NCBI GenBank assembly: GCA_018242425.1 | Contig: JAFEBX010000003.1 | Coordinates: 186,001 to 250,000, forward strand | DNA length: 64,000 nt | Source of the DNA: Pseudomonadota bacterium | GTDB lineage: Bacteria > Pseudomonadota > Gammaproteobacteria > Xanthomonadales > Xanthomonadaceae | Direction of reading: 5' to 3' | Shown: piece after piece, positions 53,974 to 62,145 of the stretch | Layout of the letters: each line of letters opens with the position of its first letter | How positions within the stretch are numbered: position 1 is the stretch's first letter | The notes under the pieces: generated by a model | What the model saw: the letters and a program-made list of their open reading frames with translations, nothing else | Database searches by the model: none | Told to the model about the DNA's origin: nothing | Made by a program: the position numbers and the translations under genes

Positions 53974-54402
53974 TCAGGCATGGCCGCGATGCAGGCAGCG
54001 CAGGTACTTGCCGCCGGCGTCGCGCGCCGCATCCGCATCGGTGATGACGGGACGCTTGACCGCAGCCGAACAGATGACACTCCGTTGTTCCAGCTTCGGG
54101 CACAAGCGTCCATGGCGATCCGGACGCTTGCAATTGTCGCCAAGGCGACCGTTGATCTGCGTGATGAAGTCATCCCTGTTCATCGGGAAGCGCATGCCGG
54201 TGAAGATGCCGTCGCGCGATGCACTCGTTTTCTTCGCGGCCGTCGTGGCGCGCGTCGCCGCCGGCGCGGGTGCGGATGTCGCGGCGGCCGCGGCCGGCGC
54301 GGATGCCGGCGCTGCCGCGGGCGCGTCCTGCTTCTGGCAACCGGCGATGAACGCCAGGCCGAGGATCAATGCGGGAAATGTCTTCGTCATCATGACTGTC
54401 AT
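53974..54402 (-). CDS. Lipoprotein with Ala/Pro linker and cysteine-rich tail
   Basis: The protein (142 residues) has a lipoprotein signal (ILGLAFIAGC), an Ala/Pro/Thr-rich low-complexity linker (about 25-55), and a C-terminal domain with several Cys (DNCKRPD, RLCPKLEQ, VICSAAV, YLRCLH), which suggests disulfide bonds or metal binding. The family is unknown to me. It overlaps the upstream DegQ-like gene by 4 bp (54399-54402). A 22-bp gap separates it from the ElaB-like gene. Possibly a stress- or folding-related partner of the protease. Confidence 0.75.
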   Translation of the reverse strand: MTVMMTKTFPALILGLAFIAGCQKQDAPAAAPASAPAAAAATSAPAPAATRATTAAKKTSASRDGIFTGMRFPMNRDDFITQINGRLGDNCKRPDRHGRLCPKLEQRSVICSAAVKRPVITDADAARDAGGKYLRCLHRGHA

Positions 54403-55775
54403 CGAATCACCAACTGCCCGTCCTGGTCGCCACGCAGGATACGGAACACCAATTGTTGTGGCGGCGTGCGGAAGCTCGCGCGGAAACTGCTCAGATCGTT
54501 GAAACGACCATTGGTTCCCGCCTGCAGCACGTCACCGGCACTCAATCCGGAACGCGCGGCGCGGCTGTTGGCCGACACGGATGCCACCAGCACGCCGCTC
54601 AATCCCTGGCGACGATAACTCTCCGGCAGGTCGGCGAAGGTGACGCCGGCCAGGCGCGGATCGAGGCTGGCGCCATCACCCGATTGCTGGCGCAGGGTTG
54701 CGTTGATGGTGAACGGCTTGCCGGCACGCAGGATGTCGAGCTTCGCCGAATTCGCGCCGACCTGCAGGCCTTCGGCGTTGTGGAAGTCCTCCATGCCGGA
54801 AACACGCTGGCCATTGACCGCGGTGATCACGTCGCCGACCTGCAGGCCCGAAGCCTTGTCGTAGACGGTGGTCACGCGCGCGCCGGCCGGTGCGTTCGAA
54901 TCGGCGGTGGCGACACCGAGCGTGCCGCGCCTGACCATGCCCTTGTTGGTGAGCAACTGGCGCATCACTGTCGAGGCCAGGTTGGAGGGAATGGCGAAAC
55001 CGAGGCCGATGTTGCCGGCCATCGATCCGCCTGGATTGAAGCTGGCGGTGTTGATGCCGACCAGTTGCCCGTTGAGATCGACCAGCGCACCGCCGGAATT
55101 GCCGGGATTGATCGAGGCGTCGGTCTGGATGAAGTTCTGGTAGCCGAGGCCGGGCAGGTTGTTGCGGCCCAACGCGGAAACAATTCCCGAGGTCACGGTC
55201 TGGCCGACGCCGAAGGGATTGCCGACCGCGACCACGAAATCGCCGACGCGCAGGCGGTCGCTGTTGGCGATCGGCAGCGCGGCCAGGTTCTGCGCCGGGA
55301 TCTGCATCAGGGCGATGTCGGTATCGGCATCGGAACCACGGAAGGTGGCTTTCAGGGTGCGACCGTCGGCCAGCGTCACCGAGACATCGTCGGCGCCTTC
55401 GATCACGTGGTGGTTGGTGAGGACCAGCCCCTGCTGGGCATCGACGATCACGCCCGAACCCAGCGACTCCAGCACGCGCTCCTCGGGGATGCCGAGCATG
55501 CGGCGGAACACCGGGTCGTTGCCGAACGGCGACTGCACCCGCTGCACCTGCTTGCTGTGCACGCTCACCACCGCCGGCAGGACCTTCTGCAGCATCGGCG
55601 CCAGCGACGGCACCGACTGCCCGGCGACCGCCGACGGCAAGGCGGCCGCGGTCGGCAGGGCCGCCGGCGTATGGGCATCCGCCGGCGTGGTCACGGCCTC
55701 GCGCAGGGCGGTCGCGGCGAAGCCGCCGAAACCTGCAGCGGCGGCCAGAACAAGGATGAGCGGGGTCTTGCGCAT
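54399..55775 (-). CDS. DegQ/MucD-like periplasmic serine protease
   Basis: This 458-residue HtrA-family protease has an N-terminal signal segment, a trypsin-like domain with catalytic triad H123 (LTNHHVIEGADDV), D153 (DTDIALMQI) and S227 (NPGNSGGALVDLNG), and two C-terminal PDZ domains, the first starting GMVRRGTLGVATAD and the second near GASLDPRLAGVTFADLPE. This is a DegP/DegQ-type quality-control protease. First gene of an eight-gene minus-strand run. Homologues are often regulated by sigma-E in envelope stress, but the upstream region (55776-56122) shows no clear sigma-E promoter facing this gene. Confidence 0.92.
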   Translation of the reverse strand: MRKTPLILVLAAAAGFGGFAATALREAVTTPADAHTPAALPTAAALPSAVAGQSVPSLAPMLQKVLPAVVSVHSKQVQRVQSPFGNDPVFRRMLGIPEERVLESLGSGVIVDAQQGLVLTNHHVIEGADDVSVTLADGRTLKATFRGSDADTDIALMQIPAQNLAALPIANSDRLRVGDFVVAVGNPFGVGQTVTSGIVSALGRNNLPGLGYQNFIQTDASINPGNSGGALVDLNGQLVGINTASFNPGGSMAGNIGLGFAIPSNLASTVMRQLLTNKGMVRRGTLGVATADSNAPAGARVTTVYDKASGLQVGDVITAVNGQRVSGMEDFHNAEGLQVGANSAKLDILRAGKPFTINATLRQQSGDGASLDPRLAGVTFADLPESYRRQGLSGVLVASVSANSRAARSGLSAGDVLQAGTNGRFNDLSSFRASFRTPPQQLVFRILRGDQDGQLVIR

Positions 55776-55951
55776 GGGTGTGTCCGGACTCCTGACACCG
55801 TGTTATCGCCAGCCGACCGTGGCTGGCACATGAATGGTACGCAGCCTTGGCGTTTCAGGGGAGCTGCGACGCAGCCACGGCCGGATGTTGCGTCGCAGAA
55901 AATGATGAATACGAGGAAATCCCGGACTTCCGATCAATACATCCGTCGTGC

Positions 55952-55980
55952 TTGACAGTCCTTCAGGCTGGCTTTAGTTT
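55952..55980 (+). promoter_or_regulatory. Promoter of nrdJ
   Basis: TTGACA (55952-55957) and TAGTTT (55975-55980) are spaced by 17 bp and point toward nrdJ. The expected transcription start falls near 55987. Two NrdR-box-like repeats lie just downstream. The rest of the 347-bp gap between degQ and nrdJ (55776-56122) shows no further signal that I can support. Confidence 0.5.
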
Positions 55981-55991
55981 TTCCAACCGTT

Positions 55992-56038
55992 CCACAACAT
56001 CTTGTGGTCGGGGGGAAGGGAAGACCCAAATCTGGGGT
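55992..56038. promoter_or_regulatory. Tandem NrdR-box-like elements
   Basis: CCACAACATCTTGTGG (55992-56007) is a near-perfect palindrome matching about 12 of 16 positions of the NrdR box. A second, weaker copy (GACCCAAATCTGGGGT, 56023-56038) has its centre exactly 31 bp away, three helical turns, the spacing typical of NrdR pairs. Both share the core A-x-ATCT-x-G-x-G. They overlap the initial transcribed region of nrdJ. Confidence 0.55.
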
Positions 56039-56122
56039 TCTCATCTACATATGAAGAGGACTCGCGGCCGCCACGCCTGGCGCTGACGGGTCCATACTGG
56101 ACTTTGAGGAGATACACGCCGC

Positions 56123-58279
56123 ATGAGCACCGCGCCCCGCTTGGAAGCCGTTCGCATCGCCGCCCCTGAAGGGGATATCCCGATGCAGCCGGCATCGCTC
56201 GACATCTGGGACAAGAAGTACCGGCTGAAGACCAAGCAGGGTGAAGCGATCGATGCCGACATCGACGCCACCTACCTGCGCGTGGCCAAGGCGCTGGCGG
56301 AAGCCGAGCCGAACGTCGAACAGCGCGGCGTGTGGACCGACCGCTTCCTGTGGGCGCTGCGCCGCGGCGCGATCCCGGCCGGCCGCATCACCTCCAACGC
56401 CGGTGCCCAGGCCCACAAGCCGGCCACCAGCACCATCAACTGCACCGTCTCCGGCACCATCCCGGATTCGATGGACGGCATCCTCGAGCGCGTCCACGAG
56501 GCAGGCCTCACGCTGAAGGCCGGTTGCGGCATCGGCTACGAATTCTCGACGCTGCGTCCCAAGGGCGCCTTCGTCGCCGGCGCCGGCGCCTATACCTCGG
56601 GCCCGATGTCCTTCATGGATATCTACGACAAGATGTGCTTCACCGTGTCCTCGGCCGGTGGCCGCCGCGGCGCGCAGATGGGCACCTTCGACGTCAGCCA
56701 TCCCGACGCCCGCGACTTCATCCGCGCCAAGCGCGAAGACGGCCGCCTGCGCCAGTTCAACCTCTCGCTGCTGATCACCGACGGCTTCATGCAGGCGGTG
56801 GAAGCCGACGGCCAGTGGCCGCTGGTGTTCCCGCTGTCGCACAAGGAAGAAGGCGAAGTGAACGTCGCGGACGCCAACCAGGTGGTGTGGCGCGACTGGC
56901 CGAACCACGAAGGCTATGTCACCCGCGACGACGGCCTGGTCGCCTGCCGCATCTACGGCCAGGTCCGTGCCCGCCACCTGTGGGACATGATCATGGCGTC
57001 GACGTATGACTACGCCGAGCCGGGCTTCATCCTGATCGACAAGGTCAACGAGATGAACAACAACTGGTGGTGCGAGAACATCCGCGCGACCAATCCCTGC
57101 GGCGAACAGCCGCTGCCGGCCTACGGCGCCTGCCTGCTCGGTTCGGTGAACCTCACCAAGTTCGTGCGCGACCCCTTCACCGACGAAGCCAGCTTCGACT
57201 GGACCGAATACAAGGAAGTCGTCCGCGTCTTCACCCGCATGCTCGACAACGTGGTGGAAGTGAACGGCCTGCCCCTGCAGAAGCAGCGCGACGAGATCAT
57301 GCGCAAGCGCCGCCACGGCATGGGCTTCCTCGGCCTCGGCAGCACCGTGACCATGCTCCGGATGAAGTATGGCTCGAAGGAGTCGTGCGAATTCACCGAG
57401 CGCATCGCCCGCGAGATGGCGATCGCCGGCTGGGAAGTCGCGGTGGAGCTGGCCAGGGAAAAGGGCCCGGCGCCGATCATGGACGAGCGTTTCGAAGTCA
57501 CCGCCGAGATGCTGCGCAAGCGTCCGGAAATGGCGAAGGACGGCTGGCGCATCGGCCAGGAAATCGAGGGCAAGGTGCTGCACGCGCGTTACTCGCGCTA
57601 CATGCAGCGCATCGCCGAGGTCGCGCCGGAACTGGTCGACGAACTCGCCGACGTCGGTGCGCGCTTCACCCACCACAGCTCGATCGCGCCGACCGGCACC
57701 ATCTCGCTGTCGCTGGCCAACAACGCGTCCAACGGCATCGAACCGTCGTTCGCCCACCACTACAGCCGCAACGTGATCCGCGAAGGCAAGAAGTCGAAGG
57801 AAAAGGTCGACGTCTACTCCTACGAATTGCTGGCCTACCGCGAGCGCATCAACGCCGACGCGATGCCGTTCTCCGATGATCCCAGGTCCGCGCTGCCGGA
57901 CTACTTCATCGCCGCCGATGACATCACGCCGAAGGAACACGTCGACGTGCAGGCTGCCGCACAGAAGTGGGTGGACAGCTCGATCTCCAAGACCGCGAAC
58001 GTCCCGACGGATTACCCGTACGAGGACTTCAAGGACATCTACCGCTACGCCTACCAGCAGGGACTGAAGGGTTGCACCACCTTCCGCTTCAACCCGGCGG
58101 CGTTCCAGGGCGTGCTGGTGAAGGAGAAGGACCTCGAGAACACCACCTACCGCTTCGAACTGGAAGACGGCAGCACGATCGAGGTGAAGGGCAACGAGGA
58201 AATCGAATACGACGGCGAGACGCATACCGCCGCCAACCTGTTCGATGCCCTCAAGGAAGGGTATTACGGCAAGTTCTGA
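56123..58279 (+). CDS. nrdJ: Adenosylcobalamin-dependent ribonucleotide reductase, large part (NrdJa)
   Basis: This 718-residue class II reductase converts ribonucleotides to deoxyribonucleotides with a B12 radical. It has the substrate-binding cysteine C107 (TSTINCTVSGT), the catalytic N-x-C-x-E (N324, C326, E328 in NPCGEQPL) with the rest of the active-site barrel, and lacks the C-terminal redox cysteines, which are in the next gene. This is the split NrdJa/NrdJb form known from Pseudomonas. No nrdA/nrdB or nrdD is seen in the window. GAGGAG lies 11 bases before the ATG. NrdR-type boxes upstream suggest repression when dATP is abundant. Confidence 0.93.
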   Translation: MSTAPRLEAVRIAAPEGDIPMQPASLDIWDKKYRLKTKQGEAIDADIDATYLRVAKALAEAEPNVEQRGVWTDRFLWALRRGAIPAGRITSNAGAQAHKPATSTINCTVSGTIPDSMDGILERVHEAGLTLKAGCGIGYEFSTLRPKGAFVAGAGAYTSGPMSFMDIYDKMCFTVSSAGGRRGAQMGTFDVSHPDARDFIRAKREDGRLRQFNLSLLITDGFMQAVEADGQWPLVFPLSHKEEGEVNVADANQVVWRDWPNHEGYVTRDDGLVACRIYGQVRARHLWDMIMASTYDYAEPGFILIDKVNEMNNNWWCENIRATNPCGEQPLPAYGACLLGSVNLTKFVRDPFTDEASFDWTEYKEVVRVFTRMLDNVVEVNGLPLQKQRDEIMRKRRHGMGFLGLGSTVTMLRMKYGSKESCEFTERIAREMAIAGWEVAVELAREKGPAPIMDERFEVTAEMLRKRPEMAKDGWRIGQEIEGKVLHARYSRYMQRIAEVAPELVDELADVGARFTHHSSIAPTGTISLSLANNASNGIEPSFAHHYSRNVIREGKKSKEKVDVYSYELLAYRERINADAMPFSDDPRSALPDYFIAADDITPKEHVDVQAAAQKWVDSSISKTANVPTDYPYEDFKDIYRYAYQQGLKGCTTFRFNPAAFQGVLVKEKDLENTTYRFELEDGSTIEVKGNEEIEYDGETHTAANLFDALKEGYYGKF

Positions 58280-58332
58280 ATGGATTTGCGATAAATTTCA
58301 GCAAGCAAGAAGGCTCACGGGAAGTTCTGAAT
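58271..58332 (+). repeat. Duplicated 11-bp end sequence between nrdJa and nrdJb
   Basis: AAGTTCTGAAT occurs at the end of nrdJa (58271-58281) and again at 58322-58332, 51 bp further on, in the same reading frame, just before the nrdJb start. The first copy contains the GKF-stop end of nrdJa and the second also reads GKF-stop in frame. It looks like a partial duplication at the gene junction. Confidence 0.45.
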
Positions 58333-58333
58333 C

Positions 58334-59095
58334 ATGGCCGTCAAGATCGACAAGAAAATCAAGGGCTACAACGTCGTCACGCCGGAAGACAAGGCGAACG
58401 TGCAGGCGGGTGAAAGCGTGAGCCGCGCCAAGGCCGAGGCCGAGCTGCCCATGGCCGACGTGATCCAGATGCACGAGAAGATCGAGCGTCCGGAAATCCT
58501 GATCGGCAGCACCTACAAGATCAAGTCGCCGCTGGTGGAACACGCGATGTACGTGACCATCAACGACATCGTGCTCAACGCCGGCACCGAGCACGAGCTG
58601 CGCCGCCCGTTCGAAGTCTTCATCAACTCGAAGTCGATGGAACACTTCCAGTGGATCGTCGCGCTGACCCGCATCATGTCGGCGGTGTTCCGCAAGGGTG
58701 GCGACGTCACCTTCATCGTCGATGAAATGAAGGCGGTGTTCGATCCCAAGGGCGGGTACTACAAGGCCGGCGGCGTCTACATGCCGTCGCTGGTGGCCGA
58801 ACTCGGCAGTATTGTCGAGGACCACCTCAAGACCATCGGCCTGATGCACGATCCGGAAATGGACGAGCACCAGCGCGCGCTGATCGCCGAGAAGCGCCGC
58901 GCCTACGAGCAAGGCTCAAAAAAAAACGCTGACGCCACCCCGGTCGTCGTGATCGAGGAAGACATCGCCGTCACCGGCGAAGGCACCAGCTTCCCGCCCA
59001 GCGCCACCATGTGCCACAAGTGCAACAACAAGGCCGTGGTGATCATGGACGGTTGCGCGACTTGCCTGAATTGTGGGTATAGCAAGTGCGGTTGA
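58334..59095 (+). CDS. NrdJb, C-terminal redox/structural part of split class II ribonucleotide reductase
   Basis: This 253-residue protein completes the split class II reductase. It has the TSCPD-like fold region (EHELRRPFEVFINSKSMEHFQWIVALTRIMSAVFRKGGD) and ends in a cysteine-rich tail (MCHKCNNKAVVIMDGCATCLNCGYSKCG), which provides the thiols that regenerate the active site of NrdJa. In Pseudomonas aeruginosa NrdJb is needed for NrdJa activity. It lies 54 bp after nrdJa. It converges with the AraC-type regulator gene, the stops being 3 bp apart. Confidence 0.93.
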   Translation: MAVKIDKKIKGYNVVTPEDKANVQAGESVSRAKAEAELPMADVIQMHEKIERPEILIGSTYKIKSPLVEHAMYVTINDIVLNAGTEHELRRPFEVFINSKSMEHFQWIVALTRIMSAVFRKGGDVTFIVDEMKAVFDPKGGYYKAGGVYMPSLVAELGSIVEDHLKTIGLMHDPEMDEHQRALIAEKRRAYEQGSKKNADATPVVVIEEDIAVTGEGTSFPPSATMCHKCNNKAVVIMDGCATCLNCGYSKCG

Positions 59096-59098
59096 GGC

Positions 59099-60085
59099 CT
59101 ATGGCGACCCCACGTTCGTCGAGCTGCGGAACTGGCTCGGGGTCGCGCCGCCCACCTTGCGCATGAGTCGCCGCAGCGCCGTCGCATCCTGGTAGCCCAC
59201 GGCCGCCGCGACCTGCTCGATGTTCATGCGGCTGTTCTGCAGCAGGCTGCGGGCACGATGCAGGCGGATGCTCTGGATCATGCCGGTCGTACCCATGCCG
59301 GTCGCGCGACGCACATGACGGCCAAGCGTTCGCTCCGACACGCAAAACTCCCCTGCCAGCTCGGGCACGGACGGCACGTCCGGAAGGGATGATTCAACCC
59401 GCCTGGTCAGGCGCGCGACCAATGCATCGCCGCTGGCGAGCATCGAAGGCACCACGTATTGGGCCTGCTCGCTGCGTTCGTGCAGCAACAGCACGCGAGA
59501 CACGCCTTCGGCGATCCTGGTTCCGCATCGCTTGCGCAGCAGGTACAGCATGGCATCCGACTGCGCGAAAGCCGCACCCGCCGTGATGATCGGGCCATCC
59601 ACGCAGAGGATGCGATTTGCCGCCACCTCCGTCCCTGGTGCGATGCGCGCCAATTCCGGCGCCAGCCACCACGTAGTAGTGGCCTGGCGATTCTTCAGTA
59701 CACCCGCAGCCTGCAGCAGGAATACCGCGGAGCACGATGCCGCGACTTGGCCGCCACCCGCGACATGCGCCGCAATGCTGCGGATCGCACGCCGGCAATC
59801 ATCGGCCTTGATGCGTTCGGCCAGTTCCCGCGCATCCGTCACCCAGATCCCCGGGATCAGCAGGACCGACTTGCTGTTCTTCACCCGCCCGGGCAGCCGC
59901 AGCGTGGTTGCACTGATGCCGCCTTGCAGCCGCACGTCCCCGCCCATGGGCGAATAAAAGCCCCATGTAGGCGATGCCTCGCCTTGTCGCGCGGCAAGCA
60001 AGGCCGCGGCCGCAAGGATGTCGCGCGTCATCGCGACGCCGCTGGGGTTGCTTCCCTCCAGCACCAGCACCTCGAAATCCTTCAT
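59099..60085 (-). CDS. AraC/GlxA-family regulator with DJ-1/PfpI-like domain
   Basis: This 328-residue regulator has an N-terminal DJ-1/PfpI-like domain (about 1-195; GQVAASCSAVFLLQAAGVL holds the family's nucleophile-elbow cysteine) and a C-terminal AraC HTH pair (about 225-325; VPELAGEFCVSERTLGRHVRRATGMGTTGMIQSIRLHRARSLLQ, then VAAAVGYQDATALRRLMRKVGGATPSQFR). GlxA-type regulators often control catabolic genes for amino acids or methylated compounds. It diverges, 91 bp apart, from the hydrolase/dehydrogenase pair that it probably regulates. Confidence 0.9.
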   Translation of the reverse strand: MKDFEVLVLEGSNPSGVAMTRDILAAAALLAARQGEASPTWGFYSPMGGDVRLQGGISATTLRLPGRVKNSKSVLLIPGIWVTDARELAERIKADDCRRAIRSIAAHVAGGGQVAASCSAVFLLQAAGVLKNRQATTTWWLAPELARIAPGTEVAANRILCVDGPIITAGAAFAQSDAMLYLLRKRCGTRIAEGVSRVLLLHERSEQAQYVVPSMLASGDALVARLTRRVESSLPDVPSVPELAGEFCVSERTLGRHVRRATGMGTTGMIQSIRLHRARSLLQNSRMNIEQVAAAVGYQDATALRRLMRKVGGATPSQFRSSTNVGSP

Positions 60086-60105
60086 GTCCGTTTTCGCATG
60101 GAAGA

Positions 60106-60119
60106 TGTCTTATTGGACA
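60106..60119. promoter_or_regulatory. TGTC-N6-GACA palindrome between AraC gene and hydrolase operon
   Basis: TGTC-TTATTG-GACA lies in the 91-bp divergent intergenic region, 20 bp upstream of the AraC-type gene start. It is a candidate site for the GlxA-type regulator. No strong -35/-10 pair could be assigned. Confidence 0.35.
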
Positions 60120-60176
60120 CTGAGTTCGGAACCGTGTCGAGACTGTAATGGTCAAGGCAACCGCGACCGCACCGTG

Positions 60177-61028
60177 ATGAACGCACCCGACAACCCGCCA
60201 GGCGACGATTCGCTCGACGACTTCCACGCCCGGTCGTACGACTTCGATGGCGTAACCAAGCGGGTGCACGTGTCTGGCATCGGCCCCGCCGTCATCGTCA
60301 TGGCGGAAATGCCGGGGATCAGCCCGCATGTCGCGCGCTTCGCCCGCTGGGTGCGCAATGCGGGGTTCACCGTTTACATGCCGTCGCTGTTCGGCACCGA
60401 CGGGGCATTCCCCGAAGCGGAAACCGGTTTGGCGATCATGCGTCGCGCCTGCGTCAGCGCGGAATTCCATGCACTTGCCGGCCGCGGCGCAAGCCCGGTC
60501 ACGTCCTGGTTGCGGGCGCTCGCGCGCAAGGCAATGGACGAATGCGGCGGGCCGGGCGTCGGCGCGATCGGCATGTGCTTCACCGGGAACTTCGCCTTGT
60601 CGATGATGCTGGAGCCGGCCATGCTGGCGCCGATCGTGGCCCAGCCTTCCCTGCCGCTGGACAACCCGCGTGCAGTGGAAAGCAGCGACGCGGAACTCAC
60701 GGCAGTGCGCGAACGACTCGAGCGCGAGGACCTGACCGTGCTCGCCTATCGCTTCGAAGGTGATCGTCATTGCCAGGCGGAACGCTTCGCCGCCTACCAG
60801 GCCGCACTCGGTCCGCGCTTCATCGCACGCGCGTTGCCGGACAGCGCCGCACACGCGGATCCGCCGCCATTCTTCAAGCACATCGTGGCCAGCCCCCACA
60901 GCGTGCTGACCGCCCACCTCATCGACGCCGAAGGCGAACCCACCGTGCAAGCCCGCGACGAAGTGCTGGCCTTCCTGCGCAAGCGATTGTTCGGGGAAGC
61001 CTTGTTCGAAGCAGAAACCGTCATATGA
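60177..61028 (+). CDS. Dienelactone hydrolase-family protein
   Basis: This 283-residue alpha/beta hydrolase has the dienelactone hydrolase nucleophile motif GMCFTG with C134 in place of the usual Ser, and the later acid/His region DRHCQAERFAAYQ and HSVLTAHL. It is about 50 residues longer than Pseudomonas ClcD. The frame is open from 60018, but the ATG at 60177 starts after the divergent promoter. It overlaps the dehydrogenase gene by 4 bp. Actual substrate (ring-fission dienelactone or another ester) is unknown; no other chlorocatechol or protocatechuate genes are near. Confidence 0.88.
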   Translation: MNAPDNPPGDDSLDDFHARSYDFDGVTKRVHVSGIGPAVIVMAEMPGISPHVARFARWVRNAGFTVYMPSLFGTDGAFPEAETGLAIMRRACVSAEFHALAGRGASPVTSWLRALARKAMDECGGPGVGAIGMCFTGNFALSMMLEPAMLAPIVAQPSLPLDNPRAVESSDAELTAVRERLEREDLTVLAYRFEGDRHCQAERFAAYQAALGPRFIARALPDSAAHADPPPFFKHIVASPHSVLTAHLIDAEGEPTVQARDEVLAFLRKRLFGEALFEAETVI

Positions 61029-61894
61029 GCGTCGGCTTCATCGGAATCGGAAACATGGGTGAACCGATGGCGCGCAACCTGCTGCGCGCGGGGATCCCGG
61101 TGACGGTCTGGAATCGCACATCGGAAAAATGCGCTGCCCTCGTCGATATTGGCGCAGGACGCGCGGCAACGATCGAGGATCTCTTCGAGCGCTGCGCGAT
61201 CGTGATGCTGATGTTGCTCGACAGTGCAGCGATCGATGGCGTGCTTGGCCGCGGGACACCGGAATTCGCGGAACGCGTCCGCGGGAAGACCATCGTCCAT
61301 CTCGGCACGACCTCCCCCGACGCTTCGCGGGAACTGGAACGCGACGTGATCGCCGCTGGCGGTGCATACGTGGAAGCGCCCGTCTCCGGTTCGCGCGAAC
61401 CCGCGGAACTGGGCCAGCTGATCGGCATGGTGGCCGGGCGCGAGGATGACGTCGAACGCATCCTGCCGCTGTTGAGACCCATGTGCCGGCAGGTATTCCG
61501 ATGCGGCGAGGTGCCAGGCGCGCTACGCATGAAGCTCGCCGCCAACCACTACCTGATCGGCATGGTCACCATCCTGGCCGAGACCGTATACGCGGCGCGC
61601 AATGCGAAGGTGGATCTGTGCACCCTGCGCCAGGTACTCGACACCGGTCCGATGGCGAGCGCCGTCTCGCGCACGAAACTGGACAAGCTCGTGCATCGGA
61701 ATTATTCGCCGCAAGCAGCGCTCGCCGACGTCAGCACCATCACCGGACTGGTTCTCGCCCAATGCGAAGAAAGCGGCGCGGAGGCCCCTTTGATCCGGCG
61801 GTGCGCATCGCTGTACAGGGCAGCCCTTTCCGCCGGACATGGCGATGCCGACATGGCTGCCATCGTGCACGCCTTTTCCTTGTCGCACCCGTGA
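61025..61894 (+). CDS. NAD(P)-dependent beta-hydroxyacid dehydrogenase (3-hydroxyisobutyrate dehydrogenase-like)
   Basis: This 289-residue enzyme has the N-terminal Rossmann motif GFIGIGNMGEPMARNLL and GxxxK-x-x-x-N catalytic lysine motif (GALRMKLAANHYL) of the beta-hydroxyacid dehydrogenase family. The VEAPVSGSREPAELGQL block is a family signature. Family members oxidise 3-hydroxyisobutyrate, tartronate semialdehyde or imine substrates; the exact one is not clear. It overlaps the dienelactone hydrolase by 4 bp. Confidence 0.9.
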   Translation: MSVGFIGIGNMGEPMARNLLRAGIPVTVWNRTSEKCAALVDIGAGRAATIEDLFERCAIVMLMLLDSAAIDGVLGRGTPEFAERVRGKTIVHLGTTSPDASRELERDVIAAGGAYVEAPVSGSREPAELGQLIGMVAGREDDVERILPLLRPMCRQVFRCGEVPGALRMKLAANHYLIGMVTILAETVYAARNAKVDLCTLRQVLDTGPMASAVSRTKLDKLVHRNYSPQAALADVSTITGLVLAQCEESGAEAPLIRRCASLYRAALSAGHGDADMAAIVHAFSLSHP

Positions 61895-62145
61895 CTTTTC
61901 CCGATCGGGCAGGTCGGTGCCGAATACGCCAAGCCGCACCAGCGCATCGATGTCGGCGGAGGACGACGCATGAACCTGCATTGCATGGGCGCTGATCCAG
62001 CCGGCGATCGCCAGGTCCACGCGCGCAACTTCCGCCGGAGTTTCCCGTCGTCCGTGTCGCGACTGGTTTCTATCGCCGTGCCATGTCCCGTGGCGAACCG
62101 ATGCCGCAGGACCGAACCGGATAGCCGCGACCAATCCGCGAACGC
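61895..62145. other. Non-coding gap with possible gene remnant
   Basis: No convincing gene was found here between the dehydrogenase and the esterase. On the minus strand, a segment (about 61890-62045) reads as protein-like text (DLAIAGWISAHAMQVHASS, then DIDALVRLGVFGTDLPDRE) with the G/C-rich third codon positions usual in this genome, but its frame runs on antisense to the dehydrogenase gene. It may be a remnant of a lost gene, or a shadow. Confidence 0.3.

Noticed and set aside
55776..56122. Cobalamin riboswitch upstream of the B12-dependent reductase
   Set aside because: I looked for the conserved B12-box and a paired-element layout and saw none. The short gap instead holds a promoter and NrdR-like boxes.
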